Program-made: the position numbers and the translations under genes | Shown here: positions 7,194 to 15,789 of the stretch, piece after piece | Layout: each line of letters starts with the position of its first letter | How positions within the stretch are numbered: the first letter of the stretch is position 1 | Origin: Duganella alba | Lineage (GTDB): Bacteria; Pseudomonadota; Gammaproteobacteria; Burkholderiales; Burkholderiaceae_D | DNA length: 64,000 nt | Reading direction: 5' to 3' | Assembly (NCBI RefSeq): GCF_009674495.1 | Contig: NZ_WKJN01000003.1 | Coordinates: forward strand, 1-64,000 | The notes under the pieces: generated by a model | Databases searched by the model: none | The model's input: only the letters and a program-made list of their open reading frames with translations | Told to the model about the DNA's origin: nothing

Positions 7194-8963
7194 TCAGTCC
7201 TTGCTTTCGATATCGATGTACTTCCATTCCTGATGCAGGATCGGATGCTTTTTATAACCGATGACCGCCGGCTGCGCCAGCATGTTGCGGTAGCGCGAGA
7301 ACGCCGGCATCACCACCGCCTGCGCCTCGATCCGGCGCGCCATCTTGCGGTACAGCGCATCGCGCTGCGGTCCCGGCGGCATGCTGTGGCTGGCTTCGAA
7401 CCAGGCGTCGAACTGGGCGTCCTGATAGCAGCCGTTGTTGTTCTGGCCGATATTGCCGCCGTAGAACAGCTGCATGAAATTGTCGCCGTCCGGATAATCG
7501 GCCAGCCACTGATAGGTGCGCGTCTGGATCTTGCACAGCGTTTCCGCCTTCTGGATGTCGCTGAAGATCATGCGCTGGTTCGCCATGCGGATGCCGAGCC
7601 GGTGGTAGGTCTTGCGCCACAGCTCGGCCATCAGCACGCCGTTGGCTTCGTTGCGCGAGGTGTAGGTGATCACCAGCGGCTTGCCGTCGGGCAGCGTGCG
7701 CCAGCCGTCCGCGCCCTTCCTGTAGCCATAGCGGTCCAGCAGCTGGTTGGCCAGCACCGGATCGTAGCGCAGCAGCGGCTGGTACTGGGCATCGTGGCCG
7801 GCCACGCCGGGCGGGATCGGGAAGTACAGGCGCTGCGCCTCGCCGTTGAGCACCAGCCGGATTTCCTCGTCCACATCGTGGGCCATGGCGATGGCGCGCC
7901 GCAGCGCGACCTTTTCCTTGCTGAAGCCGCCCACCACCGGGTCGCGCATATTCCAGTAGTAATAGCTCAGCTCCGGATCGACGATGCGCGACAGCTGGAT
8001 GCCGCGCGCCGCCAGCTCCGGCCGCAGCCTGCCGTCCACCAGCGCCTTGGGCGACAGCGCGCCTTCCAGCCAGAAGATGTCGGCGCCGCCGCTGATGAAG
8101 GACAGCCAGCGCGACTGGTCCTCCAGCTGCACGCTGATCTCGATGCGGCCGATCTGCGGCATCTTCTTGCCCTGCATGCGCGCCACGATGCGCTCGTCGC
8201 CGTCGACGCTGGGCTGGAAGTCCCAGGTTTCCGGGCGATGGCCGGTGTTCTCCTCCAGCACGATGCGGCTGCCGCGTATCCATTCGCCGAGCTTGTAGGC
8301 GCCGGTGCCGACCGGGTGGCCGGCCACCTCGCCCCTGGCGTCGCCGTACTTGTCGATGACCTCGCGCGCCACCGCCGCCAGCGGTTCGTAGGCCAGGATC
8401 ATGCCGAGGTTGAAATCGGTGTGGGTCAGGTGGATGCGCAGCGTGTAGGGATCGATGATCTCCAGTCCCGCCACCGGCGCGTCGTAATTGAAGCGGCCGG
8501 TCTGCCGGGCCTGGGCGGCCAGCGCGTCCAGGCCGACGACCTTGCCTTCCAGCAGCCAGGCGTTGGGCGAGGCCAGGCGCGGATCGAACAGGCGCTTCCA
8601 GGAATAGACGTAATCGGCCACCGTCAGTTCGCGCCGCTTGCCGCCGAAGGCCGGATCGGGCGTGAAGTAGCTGCCCTGCTTCAGGCGGATCAGATAGGTC
8701 TTGCCGTCGCCCGACACTTCCGGCAGCGCGGCGGCCGTCTCCGGCGCCAGCTTCACCGGCCGCGCCAGGTAGTCATAGGTGTACAGCGTTTCGAAGATCG
8801 CTTCGGTGACGTGGCCGGTATAGTAATCCCGCCCCAGCGCCGGATCGAAACTGGCTTCGGCGGCGGGCAGGATGTAGCGCAAGGTCTTCACCGGCGCCGC
8901 CATCGCGCAGCTTGCCGTCAGCAGGACCAGGCTGGCTGCCGCGGCAATCTTCAAACACTGCAT
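7194..8963 (-). CDS. Extracellular solute-binding protein, family 5 (peptide/nickel class)
   Basis: This is the periplasmic substrate receptor of the ABC importer encoded downstream. I choose ATG at 8963 (MQCLKIAAAASLVLLTASC) because a GAGG ribosome-binding site sits six bases upstream; GTG at 8975 and ATG at 8969 are alternatives. A signal peptide ends around CAMA/APVK; the Cys at TASC is a poor lipobox. Family-5 hallmarks include TLRYILPAAEASFDPA near the mature N-terminus, LTVADYVYSWKRLFDP, HPVGTGAYKL and a C-terminal HQEW segment. At 589 residues it is long, nearer to YejA-type receptors than to DppA. The ligand is probably an oligopeptide but is not shown by the sequence. Confidence 0.9.
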   Translation of the reverse strand: MQCLKIAAAASLVLLTASCAMAAPVKTLRYILPAAEASFDPALGRDYYTGHVTEAIFETLYTYDYLARPVKLAPETAAALPEVSGDGKTYLIRLKQGSYFTPDPAFGGKRRELTVADYVYSWKRLFDPRLASPNAWLLEGKVVGLDALAAQARQTGRFNYDAPVAGLEIIDPYTLRIHLTHTDFNLGMILAYEPLAAVAREVIDKYGDARGEVAGHPVGTGAYKLGEWIRGSRIVLEENTGHRPETWDFQPSVDGDERIVARMQGKKMPQIGRIEISVQLEDQSRWLSFISGGADIFWLEGALSPKALVDGRLRPELAARGIQLSRIVDPELSYYYWNMRDPVVGGFSKEKVALRRAIAMAHDVDEEIRLVLNGEAQRLYFPIPPGVAGHDAQYQPLLRYDPVLANQLLDRYGYRKGADGWRTLPDGKPLVITYTSRNEANGVLMAELWRKTYHRLGIRMANQRMIFSDIQKAETLCKIQTRTYQWLADYPDGDNFMQLFYGGNIGQNNNGCYQDAQFDAWFEASHSMPPGPQRDALYRKMARRIEAQAVVMPAFSRYRNMLAQPAVIGYKKHPILHQEWKYIDIESKD

Positions 8964-9319
8964 ACCCATCCTCACGCCGCCAAATGGGATTCACAATACA
9001 GCAGATTGCACTTATCAGGAATGCCATCCCGGGGCGCCGGCGCCCAAGTCAAGCAAATTTTGTGCTGCGGCGCAGTATTGCCGCACGTAAACCCGCATGA
9101 AATCTGGCGTTGCGGCCTGAATGGCTTTACAAAAAGACGTATGTTTTTTACACAAACTGTTGTTTTGATACGTCAAAAATCTCAATTGTGTTTGACAAGC
9201 AACTTCTACAGATGGTTTCATGCGCCCCTTTCGTAATTACTTTATTTATGAAAAGACGAGTCTGATCTGCAATTTCCGCATGGTTGGACTGTATGCGAAT
9301 TTCTTTGGAGTGTTTGTTG
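8964..9319. other. Divergent intergenic region between the ABC operon and receptor A
   Basis: These 356 bases carry the promoters of two divergent units. Visible elements are a 14-bp palindrome GGGCGCCGGCGCCC (9032-9045), a spaced inverted repeat GACGTAT/ATACGTC (9136-9142, 9168-9174), the motif CACAAACTGTTGTTT (9151-9165) that recurs upstream of receptor E, and a promoter-like TTGACA-N18-TTTCAT. No small ORF with a convincing start was seen. Confidence 0.5.
9192..9221 (+). promoter_or_regulatory. Promoter candidate for TonB-dependent receptor A
   Basis: TTGACA (9192-9197), an 18-base spacer and TTTCAT (9216-9221) lie about 100 bases before the start codon. The same two hexamers at the same spacing precede receptor B, which supports function although TTTCAT is a poor -10. 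Confidence 0.4.
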
Positions 9320-12106
9320 ATGATGATGGAAACGGTTTTATCCCGCTCCGTGCGCCTGATGTTCTCGGGTTCCGTAGCAGCAGTCCTGGCCATGCCAGCC
9401 TTCGCCCAAAACGCCGAGCCGACCGGCCCGATCCAGCGCGTGGAAATCACGGGTTCGAGCATCAAGCGCGCGTCCGCCGAGACCGCCTCGCCGGTGCAAA
9501 TGATCACCCGTGACGAGCTGATGAAGTCCGGCAAGGGCACCGTCGCAGAATTCCTGCAAAGCCTGACCGTGGACGGCGCCGGTTCGCTGCCGAGCGGCTT
9601 CGGCAGCGGCTTCGCCGCCGGTTCGACCGCCATTTCGCTGCGCGGCCTGGGCGCGACCTCGACCCTGGTGCTGCTGAACGGCCGCCGCATGGCGCCGTTC
9701 GCCCGCGCCGATGACGGCCAGAAGAGCTTCACCGACCTGTCGACCATCCCGATGCAGCTGGTGGAACGCATTGAAGTGCTGAAGGACGGCGCCTCGTCGA
9801 CCTACGGCGCCGACGCCATCGCCGGCGTGGTCAACATCATCCTGCGCAAAGACTTCGAAGGCGTGACCGTCAAGGCCGACACCGGCACCTCGCGCTACAG
9901 CGACAACAACCAGAACAACCTGGCCGTGACCATCGGCAAGGGCAACCTGGACGACGACAAGTACAACCTGGTGTTCAACATCGAGTACAAGAAGTCCGAC
10001 GAACTGGCGGCGTCCGCCCGCAAGGACCGCGGCTGGATCGGCCATGGCGACATCCGTCCATGGGGCTACCTGCAGAACACCCAGTACATGGGCGGCTACA
10101 TCACCCCTGGCGCCTCGGCAGCCACGCCGACCGGCGCGTTGATGGACCCGAAAACCAAGAACTACGTCTCGCTGGGCGGCTGCTCGCAGTTCTCGCAGAC
10201 CGTCAAGCAGGACGCCGCCGGCGGCTGCCTGTGGTCGCAAGACCAGTTCCGCGACCTGCAACCGAACGTTGAATCGCTGAACCTGTACACCCGCGGCACC
10301 CTGCAGGTGAACTCCGACCTGCAGGTGTACACCGAACTGGGCTACTCGACCCGCAACAGCTCGTTCATGCTGGCGCCGGTCTCGGCCACCCCGAACGTGA
10401 CCTTCCCGGCCACCGCCGCCAACCCGAACGGCATCATCCTGTACAGCAACGACCTGCTGATGTCCGGTTCCCACCCGCAAAACATCTTCGGCACCGACAC
10501 CCGTCTGCGCTACTCGATGTTCGACCTGGGCCCAAGCAACCACATCGCCAACAACGACTTCAGCCGCATCGTGCTGGGCGCCAAGGGCACCAACTTCGGT
10601 TGGGACTGGGATGCCGGCTTCACCCACTCGGAATCGAAGCTGTACCTGGAATGGACCAACCAGCTCAACATGAAAGTGCTGAAATCGGCACTGGGCGATC
10701 CAACCAGCCAGTACTTCCCGTACTACATCGGTTCGCAAGCCTACAAGAACCCGGCCTCGCTGTACGCCGCGCTGCGCGTCAACGCCTCGTCCAACTCGAC
10801 CACCAAGCTGGACATCGTCGACTTCAAGGCCTCGCGTGAACTGTTCGCTCTGCCAGGCGGCAACCTGGGCCTGGCGATCGGCGGCGAACACCGCCACGAG
10901 CAGCTGGACAACCCGTCGCTGACCGGTTCCGACGACGGCTCGACCAACATCTCCTACGTGGCCGCCAAGGGCGACACCAAGGTGTCGGCGATCTACGCCG
11001 AACTGCTGGCGCCGGTCCTGAAGACCGTGGAACTGTCGGGCGCGCTGCGTTACGACCACTACTCGAACTTCAATTCGACCACGCCGAAACTGGGCGCGAA
11101 ATGGACCCCGATCAAGAGCTTCGCCCTGCGCGGCACCTACACCGAAGGCTTCCGCGCGCCTGGCGTGGCGGAATCCAACCTGGCCAGCCAGTCGACCGGC
11201 ACCTCGTCGGTGGTTGATCCGGTCCGTTGCCCTGGCGGCAAGCCGGCAGCCGGCGGCGCCACCACCCTGGATTGCAACATCCAGATCGGCGCCGTCAAGA
11301 TCGGCAACCCGAACCTGGCGCCGGAAAAGTCGAAAGGCTACACCCTGGGCATGGTCTGGGATCCGCTGAACGACACCAATATGTCGCTGGACGCGTGGAA
11401 AATCCGCCGCACCAACGAAATCAACCCGCTGTCGTATGTTGAAGCCGCCGCCCTGCCAACCGCAGTGCGCGCCGACAACAATCTGGTGGTGAACGGCGTT
11501 GTACAGCCTAACACCGGCACCCTGCTGATCTCCAAGGCGCCATACCAGAACTCCAGCTACACCGAAGTCAAGGGTATCGACCTGGACGTCAAACAGCGTC
11601 TGCGCCTGGGTGACTACGGCAAGGGCACCATCAACCTGGTGTGGTCGCACGTGGCCTCGTGGGTACGCGCCGACAAGAGCCAGACCTTCCAGTTCGCCGG
11701 CACCCACGGCAACTGCGATACGTCGGACTGCGCCGGCACGCCGAAGGACAAGATCAACCTGATCACCTCCTGGGACAAGGGCAACTGGAACGTGGCCGGT
11801 ACGGTCAACTACCGCTCGGACATGAAGAACATCCGTTACGAAGGCGCGCCTTGCGCGGTGCTGTTCGCCAACGGTACGCCTTCGCCGAACGGCGCCTGCC
11901 GCCTGCCATCGTTCACCACGCTGGACCTGTCGACCCGCTACAACTGGAGCAAAGCGCTGCAACTGTACGCTTCGATGAACAACGTGCTGGACCGCATCGC
12001 CCCGCTGGACGCGCTGACCTACGGCGGCATGAGCTTCAACCCGATGGACGCCTCGGGCGCCACCGGCCGCTACGTCAAAGTCGGCCTGCAATACAAGTTT
12101 GACTAA
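9320..12106 (+). CDS. TonB-dependent outer-membrane receptor A
   Basis: The 928-residue product is a 22-stranded-barrel TonB-dependent transporter that would import a large or scarce nutrient using proton-motive force relayed by TonB. ATG at 9320 is chosen because GGAG lies nine bases upstream and because MMMETVLSRSVRLMFSG matches the heads of three other receptors here. The signal peptide ends near residue 29 (AFA/QN); VEITGS at 41-46 is the TonB-box-like segment; the plug follows at about 55-165 (STLVLLNGRRM, VERIEVLKDGASSTYGADA, IAGVVNIILRK). The barrel ends in GLQYKFD: an Asp follows the usual terminal Phe. No dedicated neighbour hints at substrate; siderophore, glycan or peptide are all possible. 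Confidence 0.92.
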   Translation: MMMETVLSRSVRLMFSGSVAAVLAMPAFAQNAEPTGPIQRVEITGSSIKRASAETASPVQMITRDELMKSGKGTVAEFLQSLTVDGAGSLPSGFGSGFAAGSTAISLRGLGATSTLVLLNGRRMAPFARADDGQKSFTDLSTIPMQLVERIEVLKDGASSTYGADAIAGVVNIILRKDFEGVTVKADTGTSRYSDNNQNNLAVTIGKGNLDDDKYNLVFNIEYKKSDELAASARKDRGWIGHGDIRPWGYLQNTQYMGGYITPGASAATPTGALMDPKTKNYVSLGGCSQFSQTVKQDAAGGCLWSQDQFRDLQPNVESLNLYTRGTLQVNSDLQVYTELGYSTRNSSFMLAPVSATPNVTFPATAANPNGIILYSNDLLMSGSHPQNIFGTDTRLRYSMFDLGPSNHIANNDFSRIVLGAKGTNFGWDWDAGFTHSESKLYLEWTNQLNMKVLKSALGDPTSQYFPYYIGSQAYKNPASLYAALRVNASSNSTTKLDIVDFKASRELFALPGGNLGLAIGGEHRHEQLDNPSLTGSDDGSTNISYVAAKGDTKVSAIYAELLAPVLKTVELSGALRYDHYSNFNSTTPKLGAKWTPIKSFALRGTYTEGFRAPGVAESNLASQSTGTSSVVDPVRCPGGKPAAGGATTLDCNIQIGAVKIGNPNLAPEKSKGYTLGMVWDPLNDTNMSLDAWKIRRTNEINPLSYVEAAALPTAVRADNNLVVNGVVQPNTGTLLISKAPYQNSSYTEVKGIDLDVKQRLRLGDYGKGTINLVWSHVASWVRADKSQTFQFAGTHGNCDTSDCAGTPKDKINLITSWDKGNWNVAGTVNYRSDMKNIRYEGAPCAVLFANGTPSPNGACRLPSFTTLDLSTRYNWSKALQLYASMNNVLDRIAPLDALTYGGMSFNPMDASGATGRYVKVGLQYKFD

Positions 12107-12136
12107 GTTCTTCTAGCAGGAACAGGTCATACCGGA

Positions 12137-12169
12137 GCCGGACCCGCCGCAAGGCGCGTCCGGCTTTTT
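12137..12169 (+). terminator. Intrinsic terminator after receptor A
   Basis: GCCGGAC (12137-12143) pairs with GTCCGGC (12158-12164), followed by five T. Confidence 0.8.
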
Positions 12170-12415
12170 CACGTCCGTCACTTGTCGCATAAATGTAACG
12201 TTATGTTTCGTCGTGAATCAAGTTTCATGCACTTGCTTTTGCACCAACATGATGCAAAGACCCCACACCGCCACCGGAGATTCGCTTTTTTTTTGATCGC
12301 TCAACAATGTTTCATCTCGCATTAGTGACCTCCGCACCAAATTAGAGCGTGTTTCGGGCGAATTTGGCGCGCCGAGCAGGCGTCCGTTTTACCGCGTTTT
12401 ACCCAGGTTTGCACA

Positions 12416-12445
12416 TTGACAGCCGTTGTCAGCGGGTGATTTCAT
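12416..12445 (+). promoter_or_regulatory. Promoter candidate for TonB-dependent receptor B
   Basis: TTGACA (12416-12421), 18 bases, TTTCAT (12440-12445), 100 bases before the start. Hexamers and spacing are identical to those upstream of receptor A. Confidence 0.4.
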
Positions 12446-12544
12446 GAATGAATGAAGGAAACAAAGAGTTCCTTCCCCGGTCAACCGGGTAGAGAGAAAA
12501 ACATACACCCAGCGTGTTCACTGTACTAAATGGGAGCGACAACA

Positions 12545-15418
12545 ATGATGGTTGAAACAGTAATGGCCCGATCCGTCCGCGTGATCTGCGCCGGCGGCCT
12601 GATGCTCGGCATGCACAGCGCCGCCATGGCCCAGCAGGCCGCCGACCCCGACACGATCACCCGTGTGGAAATCACCGGTTCCTCGATCAAGCGGATCGCC
12701 AAGGAAGGTTCGCTGCCGGTGCAGACGCTGACCCGCGCCGACATCGAGCAAAGCGGCGTGCAGAACGTCGCCGACCTGGTCGCCCAGCTGCCGTCGATGC
12801 AGGGCTTCATTACTTCGTCCGCCTCGGTCAACGGCGGCGGCGGCGGTGTCCAGACCGCCTCCATCCACGCCATCGGCACCCAATACACGCTGGTCCTGCT
12901 GAACGGCCGCCGCATGGCGCCATACGGCACCGGCAGCGCGGTCAACCTGGCCAGCATTCCGCTGGCCGCCGTCGAGCGTGTCGAAATCCTGACCGACGGC
13001 GCCTCGACCCTGTACGGCTCGGACGCGATCGCCGGCGTCATCAACTTCATCCTGAAGAAAAACCAGACCGACCTGATCGTCGAAGGCACCTACAACTCGC
13101 CGCAGCACTCCGGCGGCAAGAGCAGCAACTTCTCCATCAGCAAAGGCTGGGGCAATGTCGAATCCGACGGCTTCAACGTGCAGGTGTCGTACAGCCACGA
13201 CGAGCAGAAGGAGCTGAACGCGGCCGACCGCGACTTCGCCAAGTCCGGCGTGCAGAAGTTCACCCACAACGGCAAGCAGTACGCCACCTGGCAGACCAGT
13301 ATCAACTCGACCCCGGCCAACGTCGAGGTGGTCACCGCCAACGACGACGTCGTCCTCAACACCGACCTGCTGAACAAGAACAACTGTACCCAGGCCAACA
13401 CCTTCTCGCGCAGCGGCGCCTGCCGCTTCGACTACGCCGCCACCGTGCAGCTGCTGCCGGAACTCAAGCGCGACAGCATCTTTGCCAACGGCACCCTGAA
13501 GCTGGGCAAGGACACCACCGCCTACAGCGAAGTGGTGCTGTCCAAGTTCACCAACACCGCGCGCTACGCGGCCGCCGCGCAGCCGCTGACCGTGTTCAGC
13601 ACCGATCCGGTGACCGGCGTCAAAACCGTCAACAACAACTACATCGGCGCCTACAACAGCTCGGTCGCGCCGCTGCTGGCCAGCCAGGGCATCAACGCCG
13701 CTGATGTCACCGACGCCTTGCTGTACTACCGCGGCGCCGACGCCGGTGGCCGTACCGACGAGTACCGCACCGACGCCGCCCACATCGTGTTTGGCATCGA
13801 CAGCAACTACGCCGGCTGGGACGTGGGCGCGTCCTACACCCACTCGCAGAACAAGCAGACCGACAAGGCGCTGGCCGGCTACATGAGCGGCGACAAGTTC
13901 GAGGAGCTGATCCGCACCGGCAAGTACAACCCGTTCGTCTCCACCACCGGCGCCGCGTCGGTGCTGGCGGCCGCCGTGCTGCACCAGGACCTGGACAAGA
14001 CCAAGTCGAAGATCGACGTGGTCAGCGCGCACGCCTCGCGTGAAGTGTTCGACCTGCCGGGCGGCGCGGCCGCGCTGGGCGTCGGCGCCGACTTCACCAA
14101 GCAGAAGTACGAAGACACGCCAGCGCAGATCGCCATCGGCCCAGGCCCAGGCAATCCGGGCTGGACCGACGTGGAAATCGGCGGCGGCACCGGTTCGCAG
14201 GCACTCGACGCCAGCCGCAACAACTGGGGCGCGTTTGCCGAGTTGCTGATGCCGGTCGCCAAAGACTTGGAAGCCACCACCGCCGTCCGTTACGACAGCT
14301 ATGACGCGGTACAGAAACACAACGTCAGCTACGACTCGACCGGCAAGGTCGCGCCAAGCGGCAAGCTGGGCGAGGATGTCGCCAAGGCCACCTACAAGCT
14401 GGCGTTGCGCTACACGCCGACCCAGTCGCTGCTGCTGCGCGGTTCCTACGGCACCGGCTTCAAGGCGCCGACCATGAACAACATCGCCGACCCGCTGAAA
14501 AACGCCGGTTCGTCGAACGCCTTCCCTTGCCCGGTCAAGTCGCCTGATCCGCGCGCCGTGTACTGCCGCCCTGGCTCGTCGGAATACGGCCTGCTCGACA
14601 GCGGCAACCCGGCCACCGGCGCCGGCTCGCTGAAAGCCGAAACCTCGAAACAGGCCACCGTCGGCTTCCGCCTGGAACCGACCACCGCCTTCTCGGTGGG
14701 CCTGGACTGGTGGGACGTCAAACTGAAGAACCAGATCCGCACCTTCTCGCAGGACCAGCTGTTCACCAACCCGACCCTGGCCAACCAGTGGATCGCCGTG
14801 TACGCCGACCCTATCCAGAAGAGCAATGTGCTGGTGGCGGTGCGCGCGCCGATGAACCTGGCGTCGTCGCACTTCCAGGGCGTGGACTGGGACACCACCT
14901 TCCGCGCGGCCACGCCGATCGGCAAGGCCAGCATCAACTGGACCGGTACTTTCATGCTCAAGGCTGAACAGGATACGCCGGGCGTCGGCACCGAGAAATC
15001 GATCGGCCGCTTCGACTCCTACGATGACGTGGTGTTCCGCGTGGTCAGCCGCATGATCTTCACGCTGAAGACCTCGACCAAGCTGAGCAACTCGCTGACC
15101 GTGAACTACCGCTCGGGCTACCACGACAAGGTGCTGACCGCCGACGACGCGCAAGTGCGTGTGGTTAACGCCGACGGCAGCATCGGCGCCACCGCCGACA
15201 TGGACCGCAACGTCAAGTCGTACACCACGGTCGACTACCAGGCCAAGCTGAACTACATCAAGAACCTGACCCTGACCGCCGGCATCCGCAACCTGCTGGA
15301 CCAGGACCCACCGTTCTCGGTGCGTAACTCGGGCGGCGGCAACCAGGTCGGCTACGACGGCCGTTACGCCGATCCGCTGGGCCGTACGTTCTACATCACC
15401 GCGCAGTACAAGTTCTAA
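12545..15418 (+). CDS. TonB-dependent outer-membrane receptor B
   Basis: This 957-residue TonB-dependent transporter starts at ATG 12545 (MMVETVMARSVRVICAGG), with GGGAG eight bases upstream; an in-frame ATG at 12530 is less likely. The signal peptide ends at about residue 29 (AMA/QQ). VEITGSSIKR (41-50) precedes the plug, which has YTLVLLNGRRMAPYG, VERVEILTDGASTLYGSDA and IAGVINFILKK. The C-terminus ITAQYKF is the canonical barrel end. It resembles receptor A most in its head and plug and diverges in the barrel, which determines ligand choice. It is monocistronic: its own promoter candidate and a strong terminator flank it. Ligand unknown. Confidence 0.93.
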   Translation: MMVETVMARSVRVICAGGLMLGMHSAAMAQQAADPDTITRVEITGSSIKRIAKEGSLPVQTLTRADIEQSGVQNVADLVAQLPSMQGFITSSASVNGGGGGVQTASIHAIGTQYTLVLLNGRRMAPYGTGSAVNLASIPLAAVERVEILTDGASTLYGSDAIAGVINFILKKNQTDLIVEGTYNSPQHSGGKSSNFSISKGWGNVESDGFNVQVSYSHDEQKELNAADRDFAKSGVQKFTHNGKQYATWQTSINSTPANVEVVTANDDVVLNTDLLNKNNCTQANTFSRSGACRFDYAATVQLLPELKRDSIFANGTLKLGKDTTAYSEVVLSKFTNTARYAAAAQPLTVFSTDPVTGVKTVNNNYIGAYNSSVAPLLASQGINAADVTDALLYYRGADAGGRTDEYRTDAAHIVFGIDSNYAGWDVGASYTHSQNKQTDKALAGYMSGDKFEELIRTGKYNPFVSTTGAASVLAAAVLHQDLDKTKSKIDVVSAHASREVFDLPGGAAALGVGADFTKQKYEDTPAQIAIGPGPGNPGWTDVEIGGGTGSQALDASRNNWGAFAELLMPVAKDLEATTAVRYDSYDAVQKHNVSYDSTGKVAPSGKLGEDVAKATYKLALRYTPTQSLLLRGSYGTGFKAPTMNNIADPLKNAGSSNAFPCPVKSPDPRAVYCRPGSSEYGLLDSGNPATGAGSLKAETSKQATVGFRLEPTTAFSVGLDWWDVKLKNQIRTFSQDQLFTNPTLANQWIAVYADPIQKSNVLVAVRAPMNLASSHFQGVDWDTTFRAATPIGKASINWTGTFMLKAEQDTPGVGTEKSIGRFDSYDDVVFRVVSRMIFTLKTSTKLSNSLTVNYRSGYHDKVLTADDAQVRVVNADGSIGATADMDRNVKSYTTVDYQAKLNYIKNLTLTAGIRNLLDQDPPFSVRNSGGGNQVGYDGRYADPLGRTFYITAQYKF

Positions 15419-15441
15419 GCCTCCGCGCTTGAGCTGACGAA

Positions 15442-15466
15442 GGGCCGGCCATGCCGGCCCTTTTTT
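15442..15466 (+). terminator. Intrinsic terminator after receptor B
   Basis: GGGCCGGC-CAT-GCCGGCCC followed by six T. Confidence 0.85.
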
Positions 15467-15577
15467 ATTATTCAGGCAGCTTATGTCTCATATGCCGATG
15501 TTATCCATTTTATGTATGGCGCATATCGAAATTTAAAATTATATTTATATCTGCGCTTGCGGTAAGCTGTGTCCATC

Positions 15578-15583
15578 GATAAT
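15578..15583 (+). promoter_or_regulatory. -10-like element of the 44-residue gene
   Basis: GATAAT sits 25 bases before the start codon, downstream of a strongly AT-rich stretch (about 15480-15560). A TTGCGG string 15 bases further up could be a weak -35 at short spacing. Confidence 0.3.
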
Positions 15584-15607
15584 TATTGCTGTCCACAGGA
15601 ACCCACC

Positions 15608-15742
15608 ATGACTACTGCTACCGCTACCCTGGCCACCCAAACCGTCGCCAAAACTGCCGCCACGCCATCGTGGAAGCGCATCATCCGCCGCGCCCTGGAA
15701 ACCCTGGGCAAGCACTACGCCTACGGTCCTTACACGCTGTAA
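15608..15742 (+). CDS. Small hypothetical protein (44 aa)
   Basis: ATG at 15608 is preceded by AGGA about eight bases upstream and opens a 44-residue frame. The protein has a Thr/Ala-rich head (residues 1-19), a basic amphipathic helix WKRIIRRALETLGKHY (22-37) and the tail AYGPYTL. Third codon positions are strongly G/C, as in the neighbouring real genes. It sits between the receptor B terminator and a bidirectional terminator shared with aroG, so it would be an independent monocistronic unit. I do not recognise a family. It is not hydrophobic enough for a type I toxin and has no secretion signal; a regulatory or DNA/RNA-contacting microprotein is possible but unproven. Confidence 0.6.
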   Translation: MTTATATLATQTVAKTAATPSWKRIIRRALETLGKHYAYGPYTL

Positions 15743-15760
15743 GCGCAGACCGCAGTCATC

Positions 15761-15789
15761 AAAAAAGCCGGGGCTAGCCCGGCTTTTTT
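15761..15789. terminator. Bidirectional terminator between the 44-aa gene and aroG
   Basis: GCCGGG (15767-15772) pairs with CCCGGC (15778-15783); six A precede and six T follow, so it works for both converging genes. It overlaps the aroG stop codon. Confidence 0.85.

Larger units (their letters stand above)
12107..12544. other. Intergenic region between receptors A and B
   Basis: These 438 bases hold the receptor A terminator, an AT-rich stretch with several TTTCAT/ATGTTTC-like strings, and the promoter candidate of receptor B. I see no gene; short frames here lack ribosome-binding sites and coding-like third positions. Confidence 0.5.

Noticed and set aside
9338..12091. Very long antisense frames opposite receptors and other genes (for example 917 residues here, 872 at 43347-45965 minus, 1356 at 25343-29413 plus, 1099 at 32845-36144 plus).
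   Set aside because: They mirror the G/C-rich third positions of real genes; their products are Gln/Arg/His/Val-rich without domains, and the opposite strand encodes clear conserved proteins.
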